From Mariannaea sp. PMI_226 (lineage: Eukaryota; Ascomycota; Sordariomycetes; Hypocreales; Nectriaceae): a DNA stretch of 64,000 bases. Of the stretch, positions 63,201 to 64,000 are shown piece after piece (position 1 is the stretch's first letter; every line of letters starts with the position of its first letter). The position numbers and the translations under genes are program-made. The notes under the pieces are model-generated. The model made no database searches. It worked only from the letters and a program-made list of their open reading frames with translations, and was not told the DNA's origin. Where the stretch lies: the NCBI GenBank assembly GCA_024336345.1, contig JANFOG010000001.1, positions 496,001 through 560,000 of the forward strand, given 5' to 3'.

Positions 63201-64000
63201 CTAGCTGCGTGCGTGTGTGTGGTGTGCGTGTACGTGTGAGTAAGTGTACGAGGTAACCGCCGCCACCTCCCTCTCTCCATCTGAAGCGGACAGGCTGGGA
63301 TGGGATTGGACCACTGGTGCGGTGGTTGTGGTGGAAGTGGTAAGTGGCTCAACGCTCGACATGACCTTTCTTCCCTGGACACAAAATACCCGCCTTTTTA
63401 TGCTGCCGACTGATTGACGACTGGCTGGTTTGTTGCCTGCGCCTGCATTGCCCACAGAATCTGTGTCCAGTGCTCCCCCAGGCACGGACCAAAGCTCCAC
63501 TTATCCAGCGGTTGCCCGCCCACCCGTTTGGCTGTGGACTGTGTGGTTGCGTGGGAAAAGGAAAAGTCACTCGCCCAGTCGCCCTTTTTCCCGGCGGGTG
63601 CTCCTTTTGGCTTGTCCACTTTGGCCAAACCCAGCCTGCTGCACCTGCAGCGTCCTCTCCTCTCCCCCCCCTTTCGCTGAGCTGTGCAGTGAAGTGCAGT
63701 GCAGCACCAGCGCCAGCGCCCATTCTCCTGCTTGTCCTTCGTCTCCCTCTCTCTCTCTCGCTCAGTCACTCAGTCACCCAGTCGCTCCTTCTCTCTCCTC
63801 CTCTCCCAACACAGCCCAACATGCAGCGAAAATTGCCCAAAGGATATGATACTACTGCTTCCTTCACTGTACTATGTACAGGCCCATACCACCCATGTTG
63901 TATATACTGCCAAGATAGTACGTAGTGTGTAGGAGCACCCTGTGAAATGCTCTGCCATGCGATCCGTACATTTAATCCTTCCACCCACCTTCTCTTTCTC
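63201..64000 (+). promoter_or_regulatory. Pyrimidine-rich terminal region, possible leader of a gene beyond the window
   Basis: After a GT/GTGT-rich run at about 63205-63245, the plus strand becomes C/T-rich from about 63640 to 63815 with CTCTCTCT runs and near-repeats of CAGTCACTCAGTCACCCAGTCGCTC type. This resembles the leaders seen before the genes at 3817 and 11402. No convincing start codon or coding exon is visible before the window ends. Confidence 0.35.

Overview
The window is nuclear DNA from a filamentous ascomycete (Pezizomycotina), most likely a Sordariomycete and plausibly one of the Hypocreales. The evidence is: short introns (about 55-250 bp) with GT..CTAAC..YAG signals, long pyrimidine-rich 5' leaders, compact genes separated by long gene-free stretches, a fungal gene set (Erg26, Gfa1, Lrg1, Pmc1-type Ca2+ ATPase, Rsc7/Npl6), and intergenic AGGTACCTA-type palindromes. 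Species cannot be fixed by eye. I saw no tRNA, rRNA, transposon, CRISPR or prokaryotic signal.

Thirteen protein genes could be rebuilt with exon phases that close. In order they are: a small conserved hypothetical (3817-4329, +); a multi-pass membrane protein with an alpha/beta-hydrolase fold whose nucleophile serine is replaced (5369-7003, +); LIM-RhoGAP Lrg1 (11402-15180, +); sterol C-3 dehydrogenase/C-4 decarboxylase Erg26 (16623-17805, -); an orphan 464-residue protein (18558-19952, +); a mitochondrial HMG-box protein (20670-21761, -); proteasome beta7 Pre4 (22509-23462, +); glutamine:fructose-6-phosphate amidotransferase Gfa1 (24150-26928, -); proteasome ATPase Rpt4 (31913-33316, -); the exon-junction-complex factor PYM (34518-35096, -); a Pmc1/PMCA-type Ca2+ ATPase (37171-40882, +); complex III subunit Qcr9 (41524-41981, +); N-end-rule E3 ligase Ubr1 (42841-49418, +); and RSC subunit Rsc7/Npl6 (49926-51877, +), which makes fourteen entries including the small hypothetical.

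The genes are mostly unrelated housekeeping functions: cell wall (Lrg1 acting on Rho1; Gfa1 feeding chitin synthesis), sterol synthesis, respiration, Ca2+ storage, chromatin and RNA control. Three of them (Pre4, Rpt4, Ubr1) belong to the ubiquitin-proteasome pathway. Two divergent pairs (erg26/orphan and HMG/pre4) each share a roughly 750 bp intergenic promoter region. Large gene-free stretches lie at 1-3.8 kb, 7.0-11.4 kb, 26.9-31.9 kb, 35.1-37.2 kb and, most strikingly, 51.9-64.0 kb, which ends in a pyrimidine-rich run that looks like the leader of a gene lying beyond the window.

The points most worth a second look are the degenerate hydrolase, the orphan 464-residue protein, the unusual splicing in qcr9 (ATG-only first exon and a GC-AG intron) and gfa1 (5-nt first coding exon splitting the catalytic Cys codon), the repeated AGGTACCTA palindromes and a 13-bp inverted repeat, and the 12 kb empty tail.
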